Below, piece after piece: positions 16,588 through 24,105 of a stretch of DNA of 40,162 nucleotides (within the stretch, counting starts at the first letter, position 1; every line of letters starts with the position of its first letter). The notes below the pieces were generated by a model, which was given only the letters and a program-made list of their open reading frames with translations, was not told the origin of the DNA and made no database searches. The stretch comes from Streptomyces tailanensis (GTDB lineage Bacteria > Actinomycetota > Actinomycetes > Streptomycetales > Streptomycetaceae): positions 1 through 40,162 of the forward strand of contig NZ_VTHJ01000074.1 in assembly GCF_008386495.1 (NCBI RefSeq), in the 5' to 3' direction. Position numbers and translations under genes: made by a program.

Positions 16588-17205
16588 ATGCCCTCATCCG
16601 TCACCTCCTCCACCTCATCGACATTTCGCGCCGGCGCCCTGTGCGGGGCGCTGTCCGGCCTGCTGATCGCCCTGCCCGGCCTGGTCGAGGCGTTCACCGG
16701 AGAGACCTCGGCCACCAGCGTCCCGCTCGCCCTCGCCCCCGCGTTCGCCCTGCCGCTGCTCACCGCGCTGCACCTGCGCCAGGGACTGGCCGCCGGGAGC
16801 CTCGGGAAGATCGCCGCCACCATGAACCTCATAGGCCTCGGCCTGTTCGGCGGTGCCGCGTTCGCGTCGAACCTGGTGCTCTTCTACTTGGACGAAGACG
16901 TCGTCGACGAGACCCTGACCGGCCCCACCATCCCCGCGCTCAGCGGCTCCGCGGCCGTCTTCGCCGCGGGCTGCGCCCTGTTCGGGGCGGCCATGATCCG
17001 GGCCCGGGTCTTCCCGAGGGTCCCGTCGTGGGGGTACGCGGTGGTTCTGCCGCTCTTCGCGTTCCTGACCGCGCTGCCCGACTCCCTGCTCACCAGCGCG
17101 CTGCACGTCCTGGTCGGCGTCATCCTGATATGGCTCTCGGCCGCGCTGTGGCGCACGGCTCCAGGCGTCGAGCACACCACGGACCAGAACCGGGTACCAG
17201 TCTGA
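16588..17205 (+). CDS. Multi-span membrane protein divergent from the two-component pair
   Basis: 205 residues with about six predicted membrane helices: GALCGALSGLLIALPGL, LALAPAFALPLLTALHL, IAATMNLIGLGLFGGAA, ALSGSAAVFAAGCALFG, GYAVVLPLFAFLTALP and HVLVGVILIWLSAAL. No catalytic motif is visible and I do not recognise the family. ATG 16588 has GGAG 7 bases upstream; the frame stays open further upstream but without a start signal. It lies divergent from the histidine kinase with a 290-bp gap, as targets of small NarL-type systems often do, so it may be regulated by that pair. It ends about 160 bases before a strong hairpin. Confidence 0.75.
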   Translation: MPSSVTSSTSSTFRAGALCGALSGLLIALPGLVEAFTGETSATSVPLALAPAFALPLLTALHLRQGLAAGSLGKIAATMNLIGLGLFGGAAFASNLVLFYLDEDVVDETLTGPTIPALSGSAAVFAAGCALFGAAMIRARVFPRVPSWGYAVVLPLFAFLTALPDSLLTSALHVLVGVILIWLSAALWRTAPGVEHTTDQNRVPV

Positions 17206-17707
17206 GACGACGTGCGCTGCCGGCGCACAGGCAGTGGCCATCAGCTCGAACCTGCACCCGTCCGGCTTCGACGAGATCACGCCCAAGACCCCAGGCCACC
17301 GCCCCGTCGACCGGCTCCGGCACGCCCGGACTACATGGCGAACCGGGTGCCGTGTGCGTCGTCAGTCCGATCGCCATGGGCTTCCGCCCATGGCGATCGT
17401 CCGGTTGCGAACCAGATGAAGTCGGGCGTCGTCACGCCCCGTTACCTTTTTCGTGGCCCCGCAATGGGGCGCCTGGCCCCCGGGTCCGGTATGGCTGTGT
17501 GCCCCCTGTCGTACGGATGACCTGGAGGGTGTTGCCGCCGGGCTTCGGGGCACCGCTTGACCGCTGATGAGGGGCCTGACGACCGCCTGGTCCGGCGCAA
17601 TGCCGGGCCGCTTCACGGGCGGCATGTCCGCGTAACGTGGTTGCCGGCGTGTGGTGCCGCAGGGACGGCCGGGAGCTGAGGAGACGAGTGGCGAGGGGCA
17701 CGCGCAC
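17206..17707. other. Non-coding stretch before the IS110-type transposase
   Basis: No gene is supported here. The first part holds a strong hairpin at 17368-17399. The second part, about 17410-17700, has several small stems (for example GGCCCCGCAATGGGGC near 17454) directly upstream of the transposase start. In IS110-group elements the DNA between the left end and the transposase gene encodes the guide (bridge/seek) RNA, so this part could be its decayed version. The left boundary of the element is not visible to me. Confidence 0.4.
17368..17399. terminator. Perfect 14-bp hairpin with four-base loop
   Basis: CGATCGCCATGGGC (17368-17381) and its exact complement (17386-17399) enclose TTCC. 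It could terminate the membrane-protein transcript in either direction, or belong to the left end of the neighbouring IS110-type element. Confidence 0.6.
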
Positions 17708-18910
17708 ATGGTCGACACGACCGCGATAGATCTCTTCCTCGGCCTGGACCTGGGCAAGGAGTTCCACCACGCCCACGGCCGGACCGCGGACGGCAGAACC
17801 GTGCACGACAAGCGGCTGCCCAACACCGAGCCGAGAAGCTGGAGCTGTTCACCAAGCTGGTGGCGGAGTTCGGCACCGTTCTGGTGATCGTGGACCAGGT
17901 CGCCAACATCGGCGCGCTGCCGTTGACGGTGGCCCGCGCGGCCGGCTGCCGGGTGGCCTACCTGCCCGGGCTGTCGATGCGGCGGGCCGCCGATCTGCAC
18001 CCGGGCGAGGCCAAGGCCGACGCCCGCGCCGCGTTCGTGATCGCCGAGACCGTCCGCACCATGCCGCACACACTGCGCGCGGTGGACCGCGACGACGAGG
18101 TGCTGACCGAGCTGACCATGCTCACCGGCTACGACAACGACCTGGCCGGCGAGGTCAACCGCGCCACCAACCGGCTGTGCGGCCTGCTCTCCCAGATCCA
18201 CCCCTCTCTCGAGCGTGTGCTCGGCCCGCGCCTGGCCTACCCCTATGTCCAGGCCCTTCTTCAGCGCCACGGCTCCCCGGCGAGACTGAGGAAACTGGGC
18301 CGGGCCCGCTGCGAGGCCCTGCTCAAGGTGCACGGTTCGTGCAAGGCCCACCACCTGACCACAGAGATCTTCGACGCGCTCGCCGAGCAGACCCTGGTCG
18401 TTCCGGGCACCGAGGCCAGCGCGCTGATCGTGCCGGGACTTGCCGCCCAGCTCGCCGCCGCCCACACCCAGCGCCGCCAGGCCGAGCAGGAGATCGCCGC
18501 CCTGCTGGAGGCCCTCCCTCTTTTCCACCTCTTGACGTCCCTGCCCGGCCTGGGCGTCAGGACCACGGCGGCCGTGATCGTCGCGATCGGTGACGGCACC
18601 GGCTTCCCCACCGCCGGGCACCTCGCCTCCTATGCCGGACTCGCGCCCGCCACGAAGTCCTCGGGCACCTCCATCCGCGGCGAGCACGCACCCCACCGCG
18701 GCAACCGGCTCCTCAAACGCGCCCTGTTCCAGGCCGCGTTCGCCGCGATCGGCTGCAAAGCCGACCTGCCGGCAACGCGCACGCGGCAAGACCCACACCC
18801 AGGCGATCCTCCGCCTGGCCCGCCAGCGCGTGAACGTCATCCACGCGATGATCCGCACCGGGGCCCTCTACGAAGCACGCACCCCGGGCGACGTCGACCT
18901 CGCCGCCTGA
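17708..18910 (+). pseudogene. IS110-family transposase broken by two frame disruptions
   Basis: Read across three frame segments this is a nearly full-length IS110-family DEDD transposase of about 400 residues. Segment one (from ATG 17708) has the first Asp in FLGLDLGKEFHH. The frame shifts near 17838 and resumes with KLELFTKLVAEFGTVLVIVD. It then runs through GALPLTVARAAGCRVAYLPG to the C-terminal transposase_20 domain, LPGLGVRTTAAVIVAIGDG and LASYAGLAPATKSSGTSIRG. A second disruption near 18765-18790 removes several residues before the normal ending THTQAILRLARQRVNVIHAM. In the motif usually reading D-A-R-D-A, the second catalytic Asp is Ala (codon 18028-18030). The copy is therefore inactive on three counts. 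IS110-type elements lack terminal inverted repeats, so the ends are not defined. Confidence 0.85.
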
Positions 18911-19093
18911 CGACTCCACCGCCCTACCCTCCAGGCCCCATCACGCGTTCACCGAGGTAGAGCGGTTCCGGGCCTGGGACGCTGAGCAGTGGCTCGGTAT
19001 GCGGTCTCCGGTCACGCCGTCCGATTGAGTCATAGCCCAGCCCTTATGGTGCGGTTGTGGTGCGCCACCCGCTCACCGGTCTAGACAACAAAG
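18911..19093. other. Non-coding DNA between the IS110 remnant and the tRNA-Gly fragment
   Basis: No open frame with gene-like features. It probably contains the right end of the IS110-type element and the old downstream flank of the tRNA gene. I see no repeat or tRNA-like fold in it. Confidence 0.4.
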
Positions 19094-19121
19094 AACCCCC
19101 GGGGCATTGACCTGGGGGGTT
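19094..19121. terminator. Bidirectional rho-independent terminator beside the tRNA-Gly fragment
   Basis: AACCCCC (19094-19100) pairs with GGGGGTT (19115-19121), followed by TTTT on the plus strand and a TTCTTTG run on the minus strand. It sits six bases beyond the CCA end of the tRNA fragment, the normal place for the terminator of an intact minus-strand tRNA gene. So this side is the tRNA's native downstream flank. Confidence 0.65.
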
Positions 19122-19126
19122 TTGCG

Positions 19127-19176
19127 TGGAGCGGGTGACGAGAATCGAACTCGCGCTCTCAGCTTGGGAAGCTGAG
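19127..19176 (-). pseudogene. 3' half of tRNA-Gly(CCC); probable integration-site remnant
   Basis: Read on the minus strand, the segment gives the anticodon stem and loop (CTCAGC-TTCCCAA-GCTGAG, anticodon CCC), the variable bases, a T arm with the loop TTCGATT, the acceptor strand ACCCGCT and an encoded CCA (19129-19127). These match the 3' half of a tRNA-Gly. The 5' half (acceptor 5' strand and D arm) is absent: beyond about 19176 the sequence is unrelated. A tRNA cut in or just before the anticodon arm, with its own terminator still present, is what site-specific integrases leave at one end of an inserted element. It cannot make a functional tRNA. Confidence 0.75.
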
Positions 19177-19310
19177 GGCATAAAAGATCCGCGACAACAC
19201 CCAAGGCAAGAAGATAGTGAGCCAGCGCATCAAGGTGAGGTACCCGTGGTGCTCCACGGGAAGTCGCTCTTGGGCACCGCAGTCACCGTCCGAGTCATAC
19301 GTAAAAGAAT

Positions 19311-19370
19311 CCGCGGCCGGTCGAGGAGACGTCGCTGGTCAGGGCAACCCATATACACGACCGGCCGCGG
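19311..19370. repeat. 13-bp inverted repeat with 34-bp spacer
   Basis: CCGCGGCCGGTCG (19311-19323) is exactly complementary to 19358-19370; the 34-base spacer has no gene. It lies between the tRNA fragment and the pckG stop codon. It may be a large stem terminating minus-strand pckG transcription or a recombination site. Confidence 0.6.
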
Positions 19371-19386
19371 AGCAGAGGGAACGTCA

Positions 19387-19457
19387 GCCCAAGTGGGCAT
19401 CTGCTCGGAGGGTGTCCGCCCAAGTGGGCGTCACCCCGGAGGGCATCAGCCCAGGCG
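19387..19457. repeat. 31-bp imperfect tandem repeat overlapping the pckG 3' end
   Basis: GCCCAAGTGGGC occurs at 19387-19398 and 19418-19429, and the related GCCCAGGCG begins at 19449: an exact 31-base period. The third unit is the pckG stop region itself, so the first two look like duplications of the gene's end. Each core is also a small GCCC-AAGT-GGGC palindrome. Confidence 0.65.
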
Positions 19458-21281
19458 TTCCACCAGTGCCTGGTACTCGTCCCACAGCTCCTTCGGCGTG
19501 TGGTCGCCGAAAGTGTTGAGGTGGTCGGGGACGAGGGAGGCCTCCTCGCGCCAGACCTCCTTGTCGACCGTCAGCAGGAAGTCCAGGTCGGACGAGGACA
19601 GTTCCAGGCCCTCCGTGTCCAGGGACTCCACCGTCGGGAGGATGCCGATCGGGGTCTCCACGCCCTCCGCCTTGCCGTCCAACCGGTCCACGATCCACTT
19701 CAGGACGCGGCTGTTCTCGCCGAAGCCCGGCCAGACGAACTTGCCCTCGTCGTTCTTGCGGAACCAGTTGACGTAGTAGATCTTCGGGAGTTTGGACTGG
19801 TCCTTGCCCTTGGCGACGTCGACCCAGTGGCCCATGTAGTCGCCCATGTTGTAGCCGCAGAAGGGGAGCATCGCGAAGGGGTCGCGGCGCAGCTCGCCTA
19901 CCTTGCCCTCGGCCGCCGCCGTCTTCTCGCTTGCCACGTTCGCGCCGAGGAACACGCCGTGGTTCCAGTCGAAGGACTCCGTCACCAGCGGGACCGCCGT
20001 GGCGCGGCGGCCGCCGAAGAGGATCGCCGAGATCGGGACGCCCTTCGGGTCCTCCCACTCGGGGGCGATGATCGGGCACTGGGAGGCCGGGACCGTGAAG
20101 CGGGCGTTGGGGTGGGCGGCCGGGGTCTCGGAGGACGGGGTCCAGTCGTTGCCCTTCCAGTCAGTCAGATGTGACGGGGTTTCCTCCGTCATCCCCTCCC
20201 ACCAGATGTCACCGTCATCCGTCAGGGCGACGTTGGTGAAGACCGAGTTGCCCCACAGCGTCTTCATCGCGTTGGCGTTGGTGTGCTCGCCGGTGCCGGG
20301 GGCGACGCCGAAGAAACCGGCCTCGGGGTTGATGGCGTAGAGCCGCCCGTCCTCGCCGAAGCGCATCCACGCGATGTCGTCGCCGATCGTCTCGACCGTC
20401 CAGCCCCGGACGGTCGGCTCCAGCATCGCCAGGTTCGTCTTGCCGCACGCGGACGGGAAGGCCGCCGCCACGTACTTCGACTCGCCCTGCGGGGGCGTCA
20501 ATTTCAAGATCAGCATGTGTTCGGCCAGCCAGCCCTCGTCCCTCGCCATCACCGACGCGATGCGCAGGGCGTAGCACTTCTTGCCGAGCAGGGCGTTGCC
20601 GCCGTAGCCGGAGCCGTACGACCAGATCTCGCGGCTCTCGGGGAAGTGGGAGATGTACTTGGTGCTGTTGCAGGGCCAGGGGACGTCCATCTCCCCTTCC
20701 GACAGCGGGGCGCCCAAGGTGTGGACGGCCTTCACGAAGAAGCCCTCGGAGCCGAGCTCGTCGAGGACCGCCTGGCCCATACGGGTCATCGTGCGCATGG
20801 AGACGGCTACGTACGCCGAGTCCGTGATCTCTACGCCGATCGCGGAGAGGGGGGAGCCGAGAGGGCCCATGCAGAAGGGGACGACGTACATCGTGCGGCC
20901 GCGCATCGAGCCGCGGAACAGGCCGCCTTCCCCGCCGGAGCCCTGGAAGATGTCCCGCATCTCGGCGGGGGCCTTCCAGTGGTTGGTCGGGCCGGCGTCC
21001 TCCTCCTTCTCCGAACAGATGAACGTGCGGTCCTCGACCCGGGCGACATCGGTCGGGTCGGAGGCCGCGTAGTAGGAGTTCGGGCGCTTGATGGGGTCGA
21101 GTTTCCGGAAGGTGCCCTTCTCGACGAGCTCCTCGCACAGGCGCTCGTACTCGGCCTCGGATCCGTCACACCAGACCACGTTGTCCGGCTGCGTCAGTTC
21201 GGCGATCTCGTTCACCCACGTGACGAGTTCTCGGTGGGTGGTGGGGACGGTTGAGGGGGGAGCCGCGATGTCGCGCGCCAC
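19446..21281 (-). CDS. pckG: Phosphoenolpyruvate carboxykinase (GTP)
   Basis: 611 residues, the usual length of the GTP-dependent enzyme. It converts oxaloacetate plus GTP to phosphoenolpyruvate, GDP and CO2, the first step of gluconeogenesis from TCA-cycle carbon. The nucleotide loop is in AAAFPSACGKTNLAMLEP (about residue 275-290), with GDDIAWMRFGEDGRLYAINP just after. The substrate-side motif EGGLFRGSMRGRTMYVVPF and the kinase-loop FGGRRATAVPLV are also present. GTG 21281 is used because AGGAGC stands 7 bases upstream. The gene is monocistronic, divergent from the hemolysin III-like gene, and downstream of its stop lie tandem repeats and an inverted repeat. Nothing suggests damage. Confidence 0.97.
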   Translation of the reverse strand: MARDIAAPPSTVPTTHRELVTWVNEIAELTQPDNVVWCDGSEAEYERLCEELVEKGTFRKLDPIKRPNSYYAASDPTDVARVEDRTFICSEKEEDAGPTNHWKAPAEMRDIFQGSGGEGGLFRGSMRGRTMYVVPFCMGPLGSPLSAIGVEITDSAYVAVSMRTMTRMGQAVLDELGSEGFFVKAVHTLGAPLSEGEMDVPWPCNSTKYISHFPESREIWSYGSGYGGNALLGKKCYALRIASVMARDEGWLAEHMLILKLTPPQGESKYVAAAFPSACGKTNLAMLEPTVRGWTVETIGDDIAWMRFGEDGRLYAINPEAGFFGVAPGTGEHTNANAMKTLWGNSVFTNVALTDDGDIWWEGMTEETPSHLTDWKGNDWTPSSETPAAHPNARFTVPASQCPIIAPEWEDPKGVPISAILFGGRRATAVPLVTESFDWNHGVFLGANVASEKTAAAEGKVGELRRDPFAMLPFCGYNMGDYMGHWVDVAKGKDQSKLPKIYYVNWFRKNDEGKFVWPGFGENSRVLKWIVDRLDGKAEGVETPIGILPTVESLDTEGLELSSSDLDFLLTVDKEVWREEASLVPDHLNTFGDHTPKELWDEYQALVERLG

Positions 21282-21631
21282 GATTGCTCCTAAATGAGGG
21301 ATTTTTTGTTGGAGGCCCCGTGGGGGCTGCGGCCCGGATGCTTCACGGTGGGAGATCTTGGGCGCTCATCCGGTGCCGACCGCACTCATTTGATCATCCG
21401 ACGGTGATGCCCATATGTCCAGAGGGCCGCACACCTGAGCGTCGTGAGCATCGCCACTCATTCGCGTCCATCCGGGAGGTTTCCCTGTGTCATCACCTGT
21501 TCACCCATGGTGTCGGTGAATTCACTCGTGTAGCGCCGATCCGGACCCCGCGTGAGACGCTGGCCACTTCCGGATACGTGAACGGCCCACACCATCCCGC
21601 TACTTACGGTTCCGTAGATACGATGCGAGGC
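21282..21631. other. Divergent control region between pckG and the hemolysin III-like gene
   Basis: 350 bases without a gene. I find no clear -35/-10 pair for pckG. On the plus strand TAGATA (21615-21620) could be a -10 box just ahead of the hemolysin-like gene, overlapping the small inverted repeat TACGG-TT-CCGTA. A 10-base palindrome GTGAATTCAC sits at 21516-21525. Regulator identities are unknown. Confidence 0.35.
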
Positions 21632-22369
21632 ATGACTGCGTCCGTCCCCGACGCGCCCACGGAGACGCCGGCCGACGGCCACCGTCCCGACGCGCACTCC
21701 CTGCCGCAACAGATCGCCCACCAGGTCACGGATGAGATCAAGCCCAAGCTCCGGGGCTGGCTGCATCTCGGCATGTTCCCGGCCGTGCTCGTCGCCGGCC
21801 TGGTGCTCACTGCCCTCGCGGACTCGACGCGGGGACGCATCGCCTGCGGGATCTACATCCTCACGGCCTGCCTGCTGTTCGGCGTGAGCGCGCTGTACCA
21901 CCGGGGCAACTGGAGCCCGCGCATGGACGGCATCCTGCGCCGTCTGGATCACGCCAATATCTTTCTGATCATCGCGGGCACGTACACCCCGCTGACCCTG
22001 CTGCTCCTGCCGGAGACGAAGAGTCAGTGGCTGCTGTGGGGCATCTGGGCGGCCGCTCTCGCCGGGATCGCCTTCCGGGTGTTCTGGGTCGGCGCCCCGC
22101 GCTGGCTCTACACCCCCTGCTACATCGCGATGGGCTGGGCGGCCGTCTTCTTCCTGCCCGACTTCATGCGCACCGGCGGCATCGCCGTCCTTGTGCTCGT
22201 GATCGTCGGCGGTGTCCTCTACAGCGCGGGCGGAGTGATCTACGGGCTCAAGCGGCCGGATCCGTCACCTCGATGGTTCGGCTTCCATGAGGTCTTCCAC
22301 TCGCTCACGCTGGCGGCGTTCGTCGTGCATTACGTGGGGATCTCGCTGGTGGCGTACCAGCACGGCTGA
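21632..22369 (+). CDS. Hemolysin III / PAQR-family seven-helix membrane protein
   Basis: 245 residues. Seven hydrophobic helices follow a short hydrophilic N-terminus. Family hallmarks are visible: GVSALYHRGNWSP with the first conserved His, LDHANIFLIIAGTYTPLTLL after helix three, and the C-terminal FGFHEVFHSLTLAAFVVHY with the H-x-x-x-H pair. In PAQR proteins these residues bind a metal ion within the membrane, and some members act as hydrolases on lipids such as ceramides; the bacterial role is uncertain and the hemolysin name is historical. ATG 21632 is chosen; ATG 21623 in the same frame is possible. Neither has a good ribosome site, and a TAGATA box directly upstream would fit a leaderless or nearly leaderless mRNA. 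Confidence 0.85.
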   Translation: MTASVPDAPTETPADGHRPDAHSLPQQIAHQVTDEIKPKLRGWLHLGMFPAVLVAGLVLTALADSTRGRIACGIYILTACLLFGVSALYHRGNWSPRMDGILRRLDHANIFLIIAGTYTPLTLLLLPETKSQWLLWGIWAAALAGIAFRVFWVGAPRWLYTPCYIAMGWAAVFFLPDFMRTGGIAVLVLVIVGGVLYSAGGVIYGLKRPDPSPRWFGFHEVFHSLTLAAFVVHYVGISLVAYQHG

Positions 22370-22390
22370 CCCTCCAGGGCGACAGGGGAC

Positions 22391-22417
22391 CAGAGGGGTC
22401 AGAGGGGTCAGAGGGAT
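22391..22417 (+). repeat. Three tandem 9-bp repeats
   Basis: CAGAGGGGT occurs at 22391-22399 and 22400-22408, and CAGAGGGAT at 22409-22417. They lie in the untranslated tail after the hemolysin III-like gene, just ahead of a hairpin. No function is evident. Confidence 0.7.
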
Positions 22418-22433
22418 CAGGGCGCCTCTCTTC

Positions 22434-22463
22434 AGTGGCCGCGGCTAGCAAGCCGCGGCCACT
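22434..22463. terminator. Perfect 13-bp hairpin terminator after the hemolysin III-like gene
   Basis: AGTGGCCGCGGCT (22434-22446) and its exact complement (22451-22463) enclose the loop AGCA, followed by TTCTGCAT. It should end the upstream transcript 65-95 bases after the stop codon and insulate the exporter promoter at 22499. Confidence 0.75.
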
Positions 22464-22498
22464 TCTGCATGCCCGCATCTCCCCGCCGACCCCCCAGG

Positions 22499-22529
22499 TT
22501 GACAGCTCCTACTTTTTAAGAGTTACTCT
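22499..22529 (+). promoter_or_regulatory. Promoter of the DHA2 exporter gene, probably leaderless
   Basis: TTGACA (22499-22504), a 19-base spacer and TACTCT (22524-22529) match housekeeping promoter boxes. Transcription would begin 6-7 bases after the -10 box, at or next to the A of the ATG at 22536. No ribosome site stands before that ATG, so the mRNA is predicted to be leaderless. Confidence 0.55.
22519..22529. promoter_or_regulatory. Candidate TetR operator over the exporter -10 box
   Basis: AGAGT-T-ACTCT is a perfect inverted repeat covering the predicted -10 box. A TetR-family regulator is encoded directly after the exporter, so repression by promoter blocking and release by a pump substrate is the likely logic. 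Confidence 0.55.
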
Positions 22530-22535
22530 CATTTC

Positions 22536-24101
22536 ATGGTTACTGTCACTCAGCACGACACGGTCCGGCGCGACCCCCGCCGCTGGTGGGCCCTCGGCGC
22601 CCTGGTCGCGAGCATGCTGACGCTCGGCTTCGACACGACGATCCTCAACGTGGCGCTGCCCACGATGGCCGAGCAGCTCGGCGCGTCCACCGGCGAACAG
22701 CAGTGGATGGCCGACGCGTACGTCGTCGTCTTCGCGGCGCTGATGCTCCCGGCCGGGCTGCTCGGCGACCGGTTCGGGCGGCGGCGGATGCTGATCGCCG
22801 GGCTCGGGATCTTCCTCGCCGGTTCGCTGGCCGGCGCGCTGACCGGGGACGTCGGCGCGGTCGTCGCCGCCCGGGCGGTCATGGGCGTCGGCGCGGCGCT
22901 GGTGACGCCGCTCGCGATGTCGGTCCTGCCCTCGCTCTTCGCGGCCGACGAGCGGACCAAGGCCGTGGGCATCACCTCCGCCGCCGCGATGCTCGGCATG
23001 CCGCTCGGCCCGATCCTCGGCGGCTGGCTCCTCGACCACTTCTGGTGGGGGTCGGTGTTCATCGTCAACGTCCCCATGGCTGCCCTGGGCATCGCCGCCT
23101 GCGTCTTCCTGCTCCCCGAGACCCGCGACCCCGCCTCACCGAAGGTCGACGCCGTCTCCGCCGCGCTCACCGCGACCGGCCTGGGCGCCCTCATCTACGC
23201 GATCATCGAGGCGCCGACCCTCGGCTGGGGCGACCCGCTGATCCTGGGCACGCTCGCCGCGTCCGTCGTACTGATCGCCGTACTGGTGCTGCGCGAACGG
23301 CGGGTCGAGCGCCCCATGCTGGACATGGCACTGCTCGCGCACCGCGGTTTTCTGTTCAACTCCCTCGCGGCGACCCTCGTCATGTTCGTGCTGTCCGGCC
23401 TGCTGTTCGTCCTGCCGCCGTACCTCCAGGCCGTCCTCGGTCACGACGCCTTCGGCACCGGGGTACGGCTGCTGCCGCTGATGGGCGGTCTGCTGGTCGC
23501 CGCGCGGGCCGCGCAGCCGGTCGTCGTCCGGTTCGGGCCCCGCGCCGTGGTCAGCGCGGGCCTGGCGGTGCTGGCCTTCGCCGGGTTCCTCGGCAGCCGT
23601 ACGACGGTCGACTCCGGCTACGGCTTCACCGCGCTGTGGCTGTCGTTCGCCGGGGCCGGGTTCGGGCTCTCGATCGTGCCGGCGATGTCCGGAGCCCTCG
23701 GCGCGCTGCCCGCCGACCGGGCCGGCAGCGGTTCCGGCCTGCTGATGACGTTGCGTCAGGTGGGTTTCGCGATCGGCGTCGCCGTGCTCGGCAGTGTGCT
23801 CGCGAGCGCCTTCCGGGACCGGCTCGACGTCACCGGGCTGCCGGAGCGGGCCGCCGATGTCGCCGGGGAGTCGGTGATCGCCGCGCACATCGTCGCCGAG
23901 CGGACCGGTGCGGCCGATCTGGTGGCCTCCGCGAACGGTTCGTACGTCCACGGCATGGGCCTCGTTCTGCTGGTGTGCGGTGTCGCGTCCCTGGTCGCGG
24001 CCCTGCTGGCCGCCGCGTTCCTGCCGGGCGACCTGGCGGTTCGGAGCGAGGAAAGCGCCAGCCCTGACGTGGCCGCCCCGAAGACCGATGCCCGACAATG
24101 A
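22536..24101 (+). CDS. DHA2-family (EmrB/QacA-type) MFS multidrug exporter
   Basis: 521 residues with about 14 hydrophobic helices, as in the drug:H+ antiporter-2 family. Helix one carries the family motif GFDTTILNVALPTMAEQLG; WMADAYVVVFAALMLPAGLL and the loop GDRFGRRRMLIAG (motif A, between helices 2 and 3) follow. Motif C-like GITSAAAMLGMPLGPILGG, with a glycine/proline-rich helix 5, is present. It sits in the cytoplasmic membrane and exports hydrophobic or cationic compounds in exchange for protons; the actual substrate is unknown. ATG 22536 has no ribosome site and coincides with the predicted transcription start. The TetR gene follows at once, so the pump and its regulator share a transcript. 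Confidence 0.92.
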   Translation: MVTVTQHDTVRRDPRRWWALGALVASMLTLGFDTTILNVALPTMAEQLGASTGEQQWMADAYVVVFAALMLPAGLLGDRFGRRRMLIAGLGIFLAGSLAGALTGDVGAVVAARAVMGVGAALVTPLAMSVLPSLFAADERTKAVGITSAAAMLGMPLGPILGGWLLDHFWWGSVFIVNVPMAALGIAACVFLLPETRDPASPKVDAVSAALTATGLGALIYAIIEAPTLGWGDPLILGTLAASVVLIAVLVLRERRVERPMLDMALLAHRGFLFNSLAATLVMFVLSGLLFVLPPYLQAVLGHDAFGTGVRLLPLMGGLLVAARAAQPVVVRFGPRAVVSAGLAVLAFAGFLGSRTTVDSGYGFTALWLSFAGAGFGLSIVPAMSGALGALPADRAGSGSGLLMTLRQVGFAIGVAVLGSVLASAFRDRLDVTGLPERAADVAGESVIAAHIVAERTGAADLVASANGSYVHGMGLVLLVCGVASLVAALLAAAFLPGDLAVRSEESASPDVAAPKTDARQ

Positions 24102-24105
24102 CCGC

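Noticed and set aside
19387..19457. Tandem repeats considered as a CRISPR array
   Set aside because: The units are contiguous with no spacers of constant length, there are only three, and no cas genes are present.
19126..19776. Plus-strand frame beginning MERVTRIELALSAWE
   Set aside because: Its start is the antisense of the tRNA-Gly fragment, a common source of false proteins, and it then runs antisense through the pckG 3' end.
21516..21525. GTGAATTCAC palindrome in the pckG control region
   Set aside because: A 10-base palindrome can easily occur by chance and no promoter element is aligned with it.
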